In this document: positions 27,111-36,385 of the stretch, one piece after another
Layout of the letters: each line of letters opens with the position of its first letter
How positions within the stretch are numbered: the first letter of the stretch is position 1
DNA from: Bacillus marasmi
Lineage (GTDB): Bacteria > Bacillota > Bacilli > Bacillales > Cytobacillaceae
NCBI RefSeq assembly: GCF_902168435.1
Contig: NZ_LR656172.1
Span: 62,001 to 126,000 of the forward strand
Length of the DNA stretch: 64,000 nt
Reading direction: 5' to 3'
Notes under the pieces: generated by a model
Told to the model about the DNA's origin: nothing
The model's input: the letters and a program-made list of their open reading frames with translations, nothing else
Databases searched by the model: none
Position numbers and translations under genes: made by a program

Positions 27111-28337
27111 ATGTCTATTGTTAATGTTATTGGTTTAGGGTATATTGGTCTTCCAACTGCACTAATTCTAGCAAAGAGCGGTATTAAGGTAGTAGGAACA
27201 GATAAAAATAGTAGTCTTGTGAACTCACTTATTGAGGGGAAACTTACTTTTGAAGAAGAGGGTTTAATGGAGTTGTTCCAGACAGCACAGTCCAACGGCA
27301 TAAAGTTTTCAACAGATTATCAAGTTGCTCAAACATATATTATAGCAGTACCAACACCATATGTAAAAGAAAGTAAAAAACTAGATCCTAAGTACGTAAT
27401 ATCGGCAGTGAATAGTGTGTTAGATGTATGTGAAAAGGGTACGAAGTTAATTATTGAATCAACAATATCACCCGGAACTATTGATAAACATATTCGTCCA
27501 CAGATTGAGAAAAGGGGATATACTATAGGAGAAGATGTCCATTTAATCCATGCACCTGAAAGAATTATTCCAGGAAATATGGTTTACGAACTTGAGCATA
27601 ATTCAAGAACGATAGGTGTGGACAATCTGGAAATCGGAAATAAAATAAAAGGACTGTATTCAAATTTTTGTAATGGCGAGATTGTTATTACAGATATAAG
27701 ATCTGCTGAAATGTCTAAGGTGATTGAGAATACCTATAGGGATATTAATATTGCGTTTGCTAATGAGTTAGCGAAAATATGTCGAACTGATAATTTGGAT
27801 GTATATGAGATAATTAAAATTGCAAATAAACATCCAAGGGTAAATATACTACAGCCTGGACCTGGGGTGGGAGGTCATTGTATTTCAGTCGATCCATGGT
27901 TTTTAGTTGGGGATTATCCAGACTTAACTAATTTAATACTAACTGCACGAAAAATAAATGATTCGATGCCAGGATTTGTTCTCAGTCGGATAAGAGATAT
28001 TATGAGACAGCATAAAATAAAAGATATTTCAAAAGTTGGTCTCTATGGATTAACGTATAAAGAGAATGTAGACGATATTCGAGAAAGTCCTACACTTCAG
28101 TTAATTGAGAGAATGGATGAACATTTAGCTTTTGGTGTAAAGATTTTTGATCCGTATGTAAAAAGTAGAATTGTAGAACACCAATTTATGAATTTTGAAG
28201 ATTTCTTAAATGAAATAGAAATTGTTGTTATTATGGTCGCTCATGACCATATTATTGAGAATGTTGAACTAATAAAAAATAAACTTGTTCTTGATACAAA
28301 AAATATTTGTACATTCAAGGAAGCTTTTAAATTATAA
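27111..28337 (+). CDS. wecC: UDP-N-acetyl-D-mannosamine dehydrogenase
   Basis: This enzyme oxidises UDP-ManNAc twice with NAD to give UDP-ManNAcA. The N-terminal Rossmann motif is GLGYIGLPTA, the central domain carries ESTISPGT and the conserved Lys/Asn helix (MSKVIENTYRDINIAFANEL), the catalytic Cys lies in GPGVGGHCISVDP (about residue 255), and the C-terminal domain has YGLTYKENVDDIRESP. The ATG at 27111 has AGGAG 9 bp upstream; the ATG at 27102 has none in range. It partners with the epimerase at 30658, although a GDP-mannose gene lies between. Confidence 0.93.
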   Translation: MSIVNVIGLGYIGLPTALILAKSGIKVVGTDKNSSLVNSLIEGKLTFEEEGLMELFQTAQSNGIKFSTDYQVAQTYIIAVPTPYVKESKKLDPKYVISAVNSVLDVCEKGTKLIIESTISPGTIDKHIRPQIEKRGYTIGEDVHLIHAPERIIPGNMVYELEHNSRTIGVDNLEIGNKIKGLYSNFCNGEIVITDIRSAEMSKVIENTYRDINIAFANELAKICRTDNLDVYEIIKIANKHPRVNILQPGPGVGGHCISVDPWFLVGDYPDLTNLILTARKINDSMPGFVLSRIRDIMRQHKIKDISKVGLYGLTYKENVDDIRESPTLQLIERMDEHLAFGVKIFDPYVKSRIVEHQFMNFEDFLNEIEIVVIMVAHDHIIENVELIKNKLVLDTKNICTFKEAFKL

Positions 28338-28379
28338 TAATAATTTAACTGAACGAAACAATTAATATTCAGATTCATA

Positions 28380-28734
28380 GAGTTCACTATTCTTGGTGAA
28401 CTCTTACTTTCATCTAAAAGGGAAATACTTACTAAACTCATAAAATTTGAATGTGATCTCCCAATTAAAAATGTCCCTTGTTTATCAATTTTTATGATTC
28501 TTAAATAATGGAAATAGGGATAAAGATAATCATTATATAAAAAATATGATGTTATTTAATTACTTGTTCAAACAATCTTGATATTTTTTACCATTTATTC
28601 AATATTTATGAAACCTACTTCTCATTGAAATAGACAAATAAATGAGACTCGATATATTTATCATAGAGCACCTTAAGTTAATTATTCGGACAGATTATGA
28701 TTTTCTGTAATCACAGGTATCTGTATCTGTCCTA
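28380..28734 (+). terminator. Gap with two hairpins between wecC and the GDP-mannose gene
   Basis: No gene lies in 28338-28932. Two stem-loops stand out: GAGTTCAC/GTGAACTC (28380-28403, followed by TTACTTTC) and GGACAGAT/ATCTGTCC (28688-28734). The first is a weak candidate terminator. The second resembles the GGGACA-type hairpins seen later in the window. A break in the operon here is likely. Confidence 0.4.
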
Positions 28735-28932
28735 TGAGGAATTTATCAATTCAGTTAAACTATGTTGTGGAAAAAACTGTGCTATAAATATTAAAGTTCC
28801 CTAAATTTTTTTTACCTAAATTAAGTAATAACATCGAGAAAAGATTACAAATAGACACTTAAAGTTGTGGTGACAATTGCCCAAAACTGATATTCAGTTG
28901 AAAATTTAACGACTAAAGAAAGTGGGGATGGT

Positions 28933-30306
28933 ATGAATATTATTTTATTATCCGGTGGATCAGGAAAGCGTTTATGGCCATTATCAAATGACGCTAGGTC
29001 AAAACAATTCTTAAAAGTGTTAGAGAATAATAATTCAGAACTTTGTTCTATGGTACAAAGAGTTTGGAATCAACTAGGTAATGTAAACTTGCAAGAATCC
29101 ACAACAATAGCTACAAGTAAATCTCAAGTTGATATTATTCAGAATCAATTGGGTGCAAATATTCCACTAGTTATAGAACCAATGAGGAGAGACACCTTTC
29201 CAGCAATTGCTCTAGCTGCAACATACCTTTATTCAATTAAAGGGGTATCTTTGAATGAAATTGTAACAGTTCTACCGGTAGATCCTTTTGTTGACGATAG
29301 TTTTTTTTACAGAATAAAAGATTTAGAAAATGTTCTAACCGAAACTAAAGCTAACTTAGCATTAATAGGGGTAAAGCCGACATTTCCTTCTGAAAAATAC
29401 GGATATATAATACCAAGAAGAGAGAAAGATAATGATTTATACTATAATGTAAGTCACTTTAAAGAAAAACCTGATACAGAAATTGCTAAAGAATTAATAC
29501 TTAATAATGCACTTTGGAATTGTGGTGTGTTTGCATTTAAATTAGATTTTATTATTAATAAACTAATTGAAATGGGATTTCCTATCCAATTCGATGAATT
29601 GTTAAAGCAATATAATCTACTGCCTCAAAATAGTTTTGATTTTGAAGTTGTTGAAAAAGAAAATAAGATTGTCGCACTCCCCTATATTGGGGAATGGAAA
29701 GATTTGGGCACATGGAACACTTTGACAGAAGAAATGACAAATGAGGTACTTGGTAAGGGGATAGTATCGGGGGATTGTGAGAACACACATCTTGTTAATG
29801 AATTAGACATACCTGTTGCTATTTTGGGTGTGAGTAATGCTGTTGTTGCTGCTAGTCCAGATGGAATCCTAATTTCGGATAAAGGCGCTAGTCCGAGAGT
29901 TAAGGAATTAGTTTCTTCATTTATTCAAAGACCAATGTATGAGGAAAGACGTTGGGGTTGGTATCAAGTTTTAGATCATACAAAATTCCCAGATGGTAAA
30001 GAAGTTTTAACGAAGAAAATTGGGGTAACGGCTGGCAAAAATCTAAGTTACCAATTACATCATAAAAGAAGTGAAGTATGGACTATAATAGATGGTGAAG
30101 GTGAATTTGCATTAGATGATAAAATAATTAGGGTAAAACCAGGAGATGTGCTTTATATTCCATTGGGTTCTAAACATGGAATTAAAGCTACTACGGAACT
30201 CCAGTTTATTGAAGTGCAATCAGGTAGTGATTTAGTTGAAGAAGATATAAAACGAATTTTTATGACATGGGAAGAAGTAGAAAAAAACTGCACAGTCAGA
30301 AAGTAG
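28933..30306 (+). CDS. Mannose-1-phosphate guanylyltransferase / mannose-6-phosphate isomerase
   Basis: This enzyme makes GDP-mannose for the polymer. The N-terminal nucleotidyltransferase shows LLSGGSGKRLWPLSND, KQFLKV, PSEKYGYI and FKEKP; the C-terminal cupin (about residues 345-450) has the type II isomerase signature GKNLSYQLHHKRSEVW and GDVLYIPLGSKHGI. The two-domain ManC/AlgA form (457 aa) is usual in polysaccharide loci. The ATG has GTGGGGATGG upstream. No GDP-mannose-modifying enzyme is seen nearby, so mannose itself may be used. Confidence 0.93.
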   Translation: MNIILLSGGSGKRLWPLSNDARSKQFLKVLENNNSELCSMVQRVWNQLGNVNLQESTTIATSKSQVDIIQNQLGANIPLVIEPMRRDTFPAIALAATYLYSIKGVSLNEIVTVLPVDPFVDDSFFYRIKDLENVLTETKANLALIGVKPTFPSEKYGYIIPRREKDNDLYYNVSHFKEKPDTEIAKELILNNALWNCGVFAFKLDFIINKLIEMGFPIQFDELLKQYNLLPQNSFDFEVVEKENKIVALPYIGEWKDLGTWNTLTEEMTNEVLGKGIVSGDCENTHLVNELDIPVAILGVSNAVVAASPDGILISDKGASPRVKELVSSFIQRPMYEERRWGWYQVLDHTKFPDGKEVLTKKIGVTAGKNLSYQLHHKRSEVWTIIDGEGEFALDDKIIRVKPGDVLYIPLGSKHGIKATTELQFIEVQSGSDLVEEDIKRIFMTWEEVEKNCTVRK

Positions 30307-30657
30307 ATCTATTTCCTAAAGGGACATTGAACATAATAGAAAGAGAGACATGGGGACTGTCTGTCAATCCGTTGTTTGGTGATTAAATATGTAGCAAAAA
30401 GGATAATGTCCAGTTCAATTATAAAATATAAATATTATCTGAAGGACATTTACCAAGGATCACGCGGGATCGCCAATATTTCCACGAATTTTGGCATTTA
30501 AAAATAATAGTTATTATATTATTTATATTAATAAAAATAGCAGGCATAACTAGTAGCAGGTTGTGCCTTTGTTTATTCATTTAAAAAGAAACAATGTCAA
30601 TTGTTACGAATATATACAAGTTTTTTACAATTATATGTAAGGATGTTGGTAACAATT
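30307..30657. other. Intergenic A/T-rich gap
   Basis: I see no gene here. Near 30345 a short GACATGGGGACTGTCTGTC resembles a decayed REP hairpin of the GGGACA type. The 100 bp before the epimerase is very A/T-rich and may hold its promoter. Confidence 0.4.
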
Positions 30658-31752
30658 ATGAAGAAAAAGATAATGGTGGTCTTTGGGACACGACCAGAAG
30701 CAATAAAAATGTGCCCATTAGTTAAGGAATTAAAGTCGAGAGGAAATTTAGAAACAATCGTATGTGTTACTGGTCAACATAGAGAAATGTTGGATCAAGT
30801 TTTAGATGCATTTAATGTTGTTCCTGACTTTGATTTATCCATCATGAGGTCAAAACAAACATTATTCGATGTCACGATAAATATTTTAGAGAAAATGAAG
30901 GCTGTTCTAGAAGAAGTAAAGCCGGATGTAGTTTTGGTTCATGGTGATACATCCACCACTTTTGTAACTGCTTTAGCGTGTTTCTATCTACAAATACCTG
31001 TTGGGCATGTTGAGGCAGGTTTAAGAACTTATAATATTTACTCACCTTATCCAGAAGAATTTAACCGCCAAGCAGTAGGGATTGTTGCAAAGTATCATTT
31101 TGCACCGACAGATATGTCAAAAGAAAACCTAAATAGAGAAGGAAAAGATTCTTCAACAATTTACGTTACTGGAAACACTGCAATTGATGCTCTAAGAACA
31201 ACAGTTAGAGATGATTATTATCATGAACAGCTAGAATGGGCAGCGGATAGTAGATTAATAATGATTACTGCACATCGAAGAGAAAATCTAGGCGAACCGA
31301 TGAAAAATATGTTTAGAGCTATCAAGCGGATAATTGATGAGAATGAAGATATTAAAGCAATTTATCCTATTCACATGAATCCAGTTGTTAGAGATGCTGC
31401 AAATGAGATTCTAGGCAACTGTGAAAGAATTCGAATCATTGAGCCATTAGAGGTTTTAGATTTCCATAATTTCCTTTCTAGATCTTATCTAATACTAACT
31501 GATAGTGGAGGAATTCAAGAGGAAGCTCCAAGCCTGGGTAAACCAGTACTTGTTATGCGTGATACCACTGAACGTCCTGAAGGTATTGCTGCAGGAACAT
31601 TAAAGTTGGTTGGAACAGATGAGGAAAATATCTATAATACATTTAAGTTACTTCTTGAGGATAAAGAAGAATATGAAAGAATGAGTCAAGCAAGCAATCC
31701 ATATGGTGATGGATTTGCTAGTAAGAGGATTGCGGATATTTTAGAGGGTTAG
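30658..31752 (+). CDS. wecB: UDP-N-acetylglucosamine 2-epimerase, non-hydrolysing
   Basis: This enzyme interconverts UDP-GlcNAc and UDP-ManNAc, the substrate for WecC. The N-terminus MKKKIMVVFGTRPEAIKM, HGDTSTT, HVEAGLRT, PEEFNRQ, TAHRREN, HMNP and DSGGIQEEAP are all family motifs. Length 364 aa is typical. The ORF is open upstream to 30601, but the ATG at 30658 gives the family start. It lies after a 350-bp gap and before a strong terminator, so it closes the locus and may be transcribed on its own. Confidence 0.95.
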   Translation: MKKKIMVVFGTRPEAIKMCPLVKELKSRGNLETIVCVTGQHREMLDQVLDAFNVVPDFDLSIMRSKQTLFDVTINILEKMKAVLEEVKPDVVLVHGDTSTTFVTALACFYLQIPVGHVEAGLRTYNIYSPYPEEFNRQAVGIVAKYHFAPTDMSKENLNREGKDSSTIYVTGNTAIDALRTTVRDDYYHEQLEWAADSRLIMITAHRRENLGEPMKNMFRAIKRIIDENEDIKAIYPIHMNPVVRDAANEILGNCERIRIIEPLEVLDFHNFLSRSYLILTDSGGIQEEAPSLGKPVLVMRDTTERPEGIAAGTLKLVGTDEENIYNTFKLLLEDKEEYERMSQASNPYGDGFASKRIADILEG

Positions 31753-31769
31753 TTTTCGTAATGAAGGAT

Positions 31770-31820
31770 AAAGAGCCAAATTCCTTTTGTTGATAACAAA
31801 AGTGAAATGGCTCTTTTTGT
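31770..31820 (+). terminator. Rho-independent terminator closing the polysaccharide locus
   Basis: AAAGAGCCA (31770-31778) pairs with TGGCTCTTT (31808-31816), with an inner TTTTGTT/AACAAAA stem, followed by a T-run. It lies 18 bp past the epimerase stop and is the strongest terminator in this part of the window. Confidence 0.88.
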
Positions 31821-31900
31821 TTATATCTTGATGAGGAAGCTCCGAGAAAATCTGTTGCTTTCTCAAAATCGCAGAATAACATTGAATAAAGGGTTCTGAA

Positions 31901-32525
31901 GGGACATAGGTCAGGTTCACTGTCCCACCATCTTTTGATAGTTCGATAGTTAGCTGGGTGAATCATGTCCCAATCGATTACTATTTTTATATATTTTTTG
32001 TAGGAATTTTAGCAATAGTAAGGTACATAGGGCTTCTTCCCCTTCATTTTAGGCATTGAATCCGTCAGTATACTGACAGTTAGTTATCGTCAATTTCAGA
32101 ACATTACCGGGACCTGTCCCTGTGGCCTTCTCATAGTATGATGTCCTCTGAACATTAGTTTGGGGGACTGCTTTCATTTGGAATGACACTTTAGTGCGTT
32201 AATTCATTAATTTGTTAATCTGGAAATGCGATGTAGATTTCTAAACTTTTTTCCAATATTGAATGGATTATTTCATAGGGTTTTTTTCAGTTTTTATTTT
32301 GAAAAAAAGCTTATATACGGAATCGGTGCCATGGTGAATAACAGATTTTGATACGAATGTTGCTTCTATGGGACGGAGTGATTGATCAACTATGTACAAG
32401 GGCTCGTTTGTTTCGATTTGTTCTTCAGCCGCTTTGATGATCCTAGCAATATGCGCAATATCTGCAAGCCTTTCTTCCCTGATAATAGCATGTGTAGAGG
32501 CATTCAAGAATTGTAATATATACAT
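31901..32525. repeat. Large repeat module, copy 1, lacking the REP head
   Basis: This segment starts GGGACATAGG and runs through CACTGTCCCACCATC, GAATCATGTCCC, CTGTCCCTGTGGCC and TTTGGGGGACTGC to the end of an 84-residue minus-strand ORF. It matches 35142-35767 almost throughout and 33194-33477 in part. Unlike the other copies it has no GGGGACGGTTCC hairpin at its left edge. Bases 31821-31900 hold nothing recognisable. Confidence 0.85.
32268..32522 (-). CDS. Repeat-borne 84-aa hypothetical protein, copy 1
   Basis: This protein of unknown function starts MYILQFLNAS and is near-identical (about 90% by eye) to the product at 35513-35767. Changes between the copies are mostly conservative (Ile/Val, Asp/Glu, Lys/Asn), which suggests that coding was kept for some time. 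Its ribosome site is poor here (AAAGGA at long spacing), unlike copy 2. It is the only ORF in the 620-bp repeat module. There is no membrane segment or recognised motif. Confidence 0.5.
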   Translation of the reverse strand, partial: YILQFLNASTHAIIREERLADIAHIARIIKAAEEQIETNEPLYIVDQSLRPIEATFVSKSVIHHGTDSVYKLFFKIKTEKNPMK

Positions 32526-32599
32526 AGTTATACCCATTCCTTTCCCTTCGCTCAAGGCACAAAACGTAATGAAACACGTTGCCTTGAACGTTATTTTGG

Positions 32600-32827
32600 C
32601 AAGTCTATAGCCATAGGGATAACAATAAACTACAAATCACGGGGAGGTGAGTGGGCCACTCTATTAGTGGAGTGACCGCATAGTTATATGTGTGGATTGC
32701 CTTTCCAAGCACAAATAAGTGTGACTTCGAGCACGCAGACTTATCTTTGTATAAACATTACTCGTTTATTGCTGGGCAATCAGTCAATGTTGTCTATCCC
32801 TATAATTCTATTAAAGGAGATATCCCT
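32600..32827 (+). other. Left end of a broken IS110-family element
   Basis: This is the DNA between the repeat-borne ORF and the IS110 transposase start. It includes a G/C-richer segment with GGGGAGGTGAGTGG and GGCCACTC. In IS110-type elements the non-coding end before the transposase encodes the structured bridge RNA that guides recombination. I could not define a structure, so a bridge-RNA gene is only an inference from position. Confidence 0.35.
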
Positions 32828-33117
32828 ATGGCTTTAAAGGTTGTTTACCAAATTTGTTGTGGAATTGACGTGCACAAAACCTTTGTTGTTGCTTGTATTG
32901 CTACGACCAACGGCAAAGGAGTAACTACTTACAAACGCCATCGCTTTTCTACCTATACGAAAGGTTTGAGAGAGCTGTCACAATGGCTTTGTGAAAATAA
33001 CTGTAAGGATGTTTGTATGGAATCTACGGGAAAATACTGGATTCCCGTGTTCAATGTACTAGAGAATACCTGCAACATCACTTTGGCACATCCTAAATAC
33101 GTAAAGGCAATCCGTGG
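32828..33117 (+). pseudogene. IS110-family transposase, N-terminal fragment
   Basis: This fragment matches the RuvC-like N-terminal domain of the DEDD transposase. It starts MALKVVYQICCGIDVHKTF (first catalytic Asp) and continues to CMESTGKYWIPV (Glu) and HPKYVKAIRG. In intact members the next residues are a Lys-rich KTDKKDA motif. Here a REP hairpin cuts in at 33116 and adds TGTVPVFP and a stop. About three quarters of the protein, including the Tnp_20 domain, is missing. AAAGGAG stands 8 bp before the ATG. Confidence 0.85.
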
Positions 33118-33477
33118 AAACACGGGGACGGTTCCGGTGTTTCCCTAAAAATTTCCATTTCGTGGAGCGTTTGACGCTTACAACTATCTAGGAGGGACAT
33201 AGGGTCAGGTTCACTGTCCCGCCATCTTTTGGTAGCTCGATAGTTAGCTCTGTATGAATCATGTCCCAAACGATTACTATTTTTATATATTATTTGTAGG
33301 AATGTTAGCAATAGTAAGGAACATAGGGCTGCTTCCCCTTCATTTTGGACATTGAATCCATCAGTATACGGACAGTTAGTTAACGTCAATTACAAACAAC
33401 ACCGGGCCCTGTCCCTGTGGCCCTCTCATAGTATGATGTCCTCTGAACATTAGTTTGGGGGACTGCTTTTATTTGGG
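33116..33477. repeat. REP-headed element, truncated copy
   Basis: It starts with the hairpin GGAAACACGGGGACGGTTCC...GGTGTTTCCC, then a 45-bp linker ending CTATCTAGGAGGGACA, then the GGGACA/TGTCCC module as far as CTGCTTTTATTTGG. It stops exactly where the next REP begins at 33478; in copies 1 and 35063 the same sequence continues towards the 84-residue ORF. The left edge cuts the IS110 gene. Confidence 0.85.
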
Positions 33478-33566
33478 GGAAACACGGGGACGGTTCCGGT
33501 GTTTCCCTAAATATTTCCATTTTTCGGAGAGTTTTGACGGTTACAACTATCTAGGAGGGACAATAG
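33478..33566. repeat. REP-headed element, very short copy
   Basis: Only the hairpin, the linker and GGAGGGACAATAG are left before the next REP starts at 33567. Confidence 0.85.
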
Positions 33567-33833
33567 AGAAACACGGGGACGGTTCCGGTGTTTCCCTAAA
33601 TACTTCCATTTTTTCGGAGAGTTTTGACGGTTACTACTATCTAGGAGGGACAATAGGGATAGATTCACTGTCCCACCATCTTTTGGTAACACGAAAGTTA
33701 GCTTGATGAATCATATCCCAACCGATTACTATTTTTATAAATTTTTTGTAGGGATTTTAGCAATAGTAAGGAACATAGGGCTGCATCCCCGCCATTTTGG
33801 ACATTGAATCCATCAGTATACGGACAGTTAGTT
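33567..33833. repeat. REP-headed element, truncated copy
   Basis: Hairpin, linker and module run to CGGACAGTTAGTT and are cut there by the next REP at 33834. In the longer copies this point continues AACGTCAATTAC. Confidence 0.85.
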
Positions 33834-33991
33834 GGAAACACGGGGACGGTTCTGGTGTTTCCCTAAAAATTTCCAATTTGTGGAGCGTTTGATGGTTACA
33901 ACTCGGAAACACGGAAACACGGGGACGGTTCCTGAAACACGGGGACGGTTCCGATGTTTCCCTAAATATTTCCATTTTGTGGAGAGTTTTG
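33834..33991. repeat. Cluster of three stacked REP heads
   Basis: REP hairpins begin at 33834, 33913 and 33934. The first keeps the linker to GTTACAACTC; the second is only about 20 bp long; the third runs to GAGAGTTTTG and is cut by the REP at 33992. The partial GGAAACAC at 33905 shows a further broken head. Confidence 0.8.
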
Positions 33992-34195
33992 GGAAACACG
34001 GGGACGGTTCCGGTGTTTCCCTAAATATTTCCATTCTTCGGAGAGTTTTGACTGTTACAACTATCTAGGAGGGACAATAGGGATAGATTCACTGTCCCAC
34101 CATCTTTTGGTAGCATGATAGTTAGCTAGATGAATCATGTCCCATTCGATTACTATTTTTATATATTATTCGCAGGAATTTTAGCAATAGTGAGT
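33992..34195. repeat. REP-headed element, truncated copy
   Basis: Hairpin, linker and module run to TTAGCAATAGTGAG, after which unrelated DNA with IS21 remnants begins. This copy is not cut by another REP. Confidence 0.8.
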
Positions 34196-34307
34196 ATTGC
34201 AGATAGATTGAGCCAGTGGTGCGGAGTTTTAAGCCATGGTTTGCGGATGAAAGAGCCAGTATTTGTGTGAAAGGGAGCCACTTTTAATAATGCATAAAAT
34301 AATTTTA

Positions 34308-34341
34308 CAGCCATTTGAACAGAGAACTGTTCAAATGGCTG
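34308..34341. other. Perfect 15-bp stem-loop at the end of an IS21 remnant
   Basis: CAGCCATTTGAACAG and CTGTTCAAATGGCTG are exact complements around a 4-bp loop. It lies downstream of the minus-strand istB remnant and may be its terminator or part of the element end. Bases 34342-34433 show repeated TTTGAAC words, as IS21 ends often do. Confidence 0.5.
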
Positions 34342-34433
34342 CTTATCGTATTATTTAAATCTTTTATTCTCTAACTCCTTGTCAATAATCTCAATTGCTG
34401 TGAGCGTCAAGTACATTTGAACAATTTTGCTCA

Positions 34434-34823
34434 TTAATTTTGAACACTTTCTTCATTAAATATAGTTTGGCGATGCTTCATTCGATAGCTTGGATCTGTC
34501 ATATGAACAATTTCAGCTCGATGTATAAGACGGTCCAGAATGGCGGTCGCTACACCAACATCACCTAATAGCTCCGTCCATTCTTTTGGAGAGCGATTAG
34601 AAGTCAATATGATCGATGAATGATTATATAAATCATTGACTAATTGAAAAAATAAATTGGCCTCTCTTGGATCCATAGCTGCGTACATTAAATCATCAAT
34701 AATCACTAAATTGGAATCTTTCATACGTTTTATTCTTGTTTGTGACTTTCTAGTAATATCCATAGTTTTCAGGGTATGAACCAATTCCCCCATTGAAATA
34801 AAGGATACTTTGTACCCCTGTTT
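34434..34823 (-). pseudogene. IS21-family istB fragment (C-terminal part)
   Basis: This remnant holds the C-terminal half of an IS21 helper ATPase: Walker B region NLVIIDDLMYA, NLFFQLVNDLY, IILTSNRSPKEW and ATAILDRLIHR are IstB signatures. The N-terminal part with Walker A is gone; a REP hairpin starts at 34824 where the reading frame (GYKVSFIS just upstream of the first Met) is cut. It is not close to the complete istB at 36898, so a different IS21 element was once here. Confidence 0.85.
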
Positions 34824-35062
34824 AGAAACACGGGGACGGTTCCGGTGTTTCCCTAAATATTTCCATTTTTCGGAGAGTTTTGACGGTTACAACTATCTAG
34901 GAGGGACAATAGGGATAGATTCACTGTCCCACCATCTTTTGGTAACACGAAAGTTAGCTAGATGAATCATGTCCCAATTTGAAACACGGGGACGGTTCCG
35001 GCGTTTCCCTAAATATTTCCATTTTGTGGAGCGTTTGACGGTTACAACTGATTACAGTCAAG
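34824..35062. repeat. Two truncated REP-headed elements
   Basis: The first (34824-34980) runs from hairpin through linker to GAATCATGTCCCAATTT. The second (34981-35062) starts GAAACACGGGGACGG and keeps only the linker to GTTACAACTG plus about 15 bp. Each ends where the next REP starts. The left edge of the first cuts the istB fragment. Confidence 0.85.
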
Positions 35063-35767
35063 GGAAACACGGGGACGGTTCCGGTGTTTCCCTAAATATT
35101 TCCATTCTTCGGAGAGTTTTGACGGTTACAACTATCTAGGAGGGACAATAGGGATAGATTCACTGTCCCACCATCTTTTGGTAGCATGATAGTTAGCTAG
35201 ATGAATCATGTCCCATTCGATTACTATTTTTATATATTATTCGTAGGAATTTTAGCAATAGTAAGGAACATAGGGCTGCTTCCCCTTCATTTTGGACATT
35301 GAATCCATCAGTAAACGGACAGTTAGTTAACGTCAATTACAAACAACACCGGGACCTGTCCCTGTGGCCCTCTCATAGTATGATGTCCTCTGAACATTAG
35401 TTTGGGGGACTGCTTTCATTTGGATCGACACTTTAGTACGTTAATTCGTTATTTTGTTAAACCGGAAATACGATGTAGATTGCAAAATTTTCTCCCAATA
35501 TTGAATGGATTATTATAAAGGGGTTTTTCCAGTATTTATTTTGAAAAAGAGCTTATATACGGATTCGGTGCCAAGGTGAATAACAGATTTTGATACGAAT
35601 GTTGCTTCTATGGGACGGAGTGATTGATCAACTATGTACAAGGGCTCGTTTGTTTCGTTTTGTTCTTCAGCCGCTTTGATGATCCTAGCAATATGCGCAA
35701 TATCTGCAAGCCTTTCTTCCCGGATAACAGCATGCGTAGAGGCATTCAAGAATTGTAATATATACAT
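35063..35767. repeat. REP-headed element, longest copy
   Basis: This is the most complete member: REP hairpin (35063-35092), linker, GGGACA/TGTCCC module, CTGTCCCTGTGGCC, TTTGGGGGACTGC and the 84-residue minus-strand ORF, about 705 bp in all. The other copies share the left end and differ in how much of the right end remains, so this can serve as the reference unit for the family. Confidence 0.82.
35513..35767 (-). CDS. Repeat-borne 84-aa hypothetical protein, copy 2
   Basis: This is the second copy of the unknown protein MYILQFLNAS. It has a strong AGGAGG site 7 bp before the ATG, better than copy 1, so it may be the expressed one. The product is soluble-looking, with a helical middle (ERLADIAHIARIIKAAEEQ) and a basic end. 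The gene points away from the REP end of its element, towards it in reading direction. No function is inferred. Confidence 0.55.
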   Translation of the reverse strand: MYILQFLNASTHAVIREERLADIAHIARIIKAAEEQNETNEPLYIVDQSLRPIEATFVSKSVIHLGTESVYKLFFKINTGKTPL

Positions 35768-35900
35768 AGATGTTCCTCCTATGGTTTATATTATTTGGAC
35801 GTAGAATAATCAGTTTATCTTTATTATAGAGGCTATTGGTTCTCGCTCCGTGAAGCTGGTTCAAAAACTCTGTGACAATTTAATAGTAAAACAAAAAGGA

Positions 35901-35938
35901 AACGCAGCATCTTCTCGTAAATGATGCTGCGTTTTCTA
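35901..35938. terminator. AACGCAGCATC hairpin
   Basis: AACGCAGCATC (35901-35911) pairs with GATGCTGCGTT (35923-35933), followed by TTCTATT. The same hairpin occurs inside the REP-flanked cassettes at 56393, 57605 and 60786, so this is a stray part of that family. The rest of 35768-36130 holds no gene. Confidence 0.65.
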
Positions 35939-36130
35939 TTGAACACAGAATAATAATGAAAGTATCCACCTTTTCGTATAAGTGAATGGATGATTATTCT
36001 AAGTGTCCTGGAAATAGTAAGATAATAATTGGCTTAATTATTAGCAAAGAGAAAGTGAATTCCCATGTTAAAAATAGTTGAGGCCAACTTCAACACAAGA
36101 GCTAGTACAAACCTAATAATTTAATCAATT

Positions 36131-36385
36131 TTAAGCATTCTCGTTATACTTTCCTTTTTTAATTAGGAATTTTTCAATTTCATCCATAAATTCGCTAGGT
36201 TTCATATCAAAGGCACAAGCCATGTTCATAACTGTTTTTAATTTTGGCTCACTAGCATTTCTTTCTAAGTTGCTCAGCCCCTTGGTACTCATGCCAGTAT
36301 TGTATGCTAATTCCTCTTGTGTCAAATCCCTAGCTAGTCTTAATTCTGTTATTAGTTCACCTATTTTTCCTGATGTAAATTTCAA
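36131..36385 (-). CDS. Small XRE-family transcriptional regulator
   Basis: This is a DNA-binding protein made almost only of a Cro/C1-type helix-turn-helix (residues 6-62: LTQEELAYNTGMSTKGLSNLER). A short acidic-basic tail follows. The TTG start has AGGTGA 6 bp upstream. It shares the motif of a C-terminal KPSEFMDEIEK with the XRE protein at 40204 (KPYEFIKEIEK), so both belong to one subfamily. Target and ligand are unknown. Confidence 0.85.
   Translation of the reverse strand: MKFTSGKIGELITELRLARDLTQEELAYNTGMSTKGLSNLERNASEPKLKTVMNMACAFDMKPSEFMDEIEKFLIKKGKYNENA

Noticed and set aside
33455-34068. Small ORFs rich in ETRGRF or TGTVPVFP
   Set aside because: They are readings of stacked REP hairpins, not genes.
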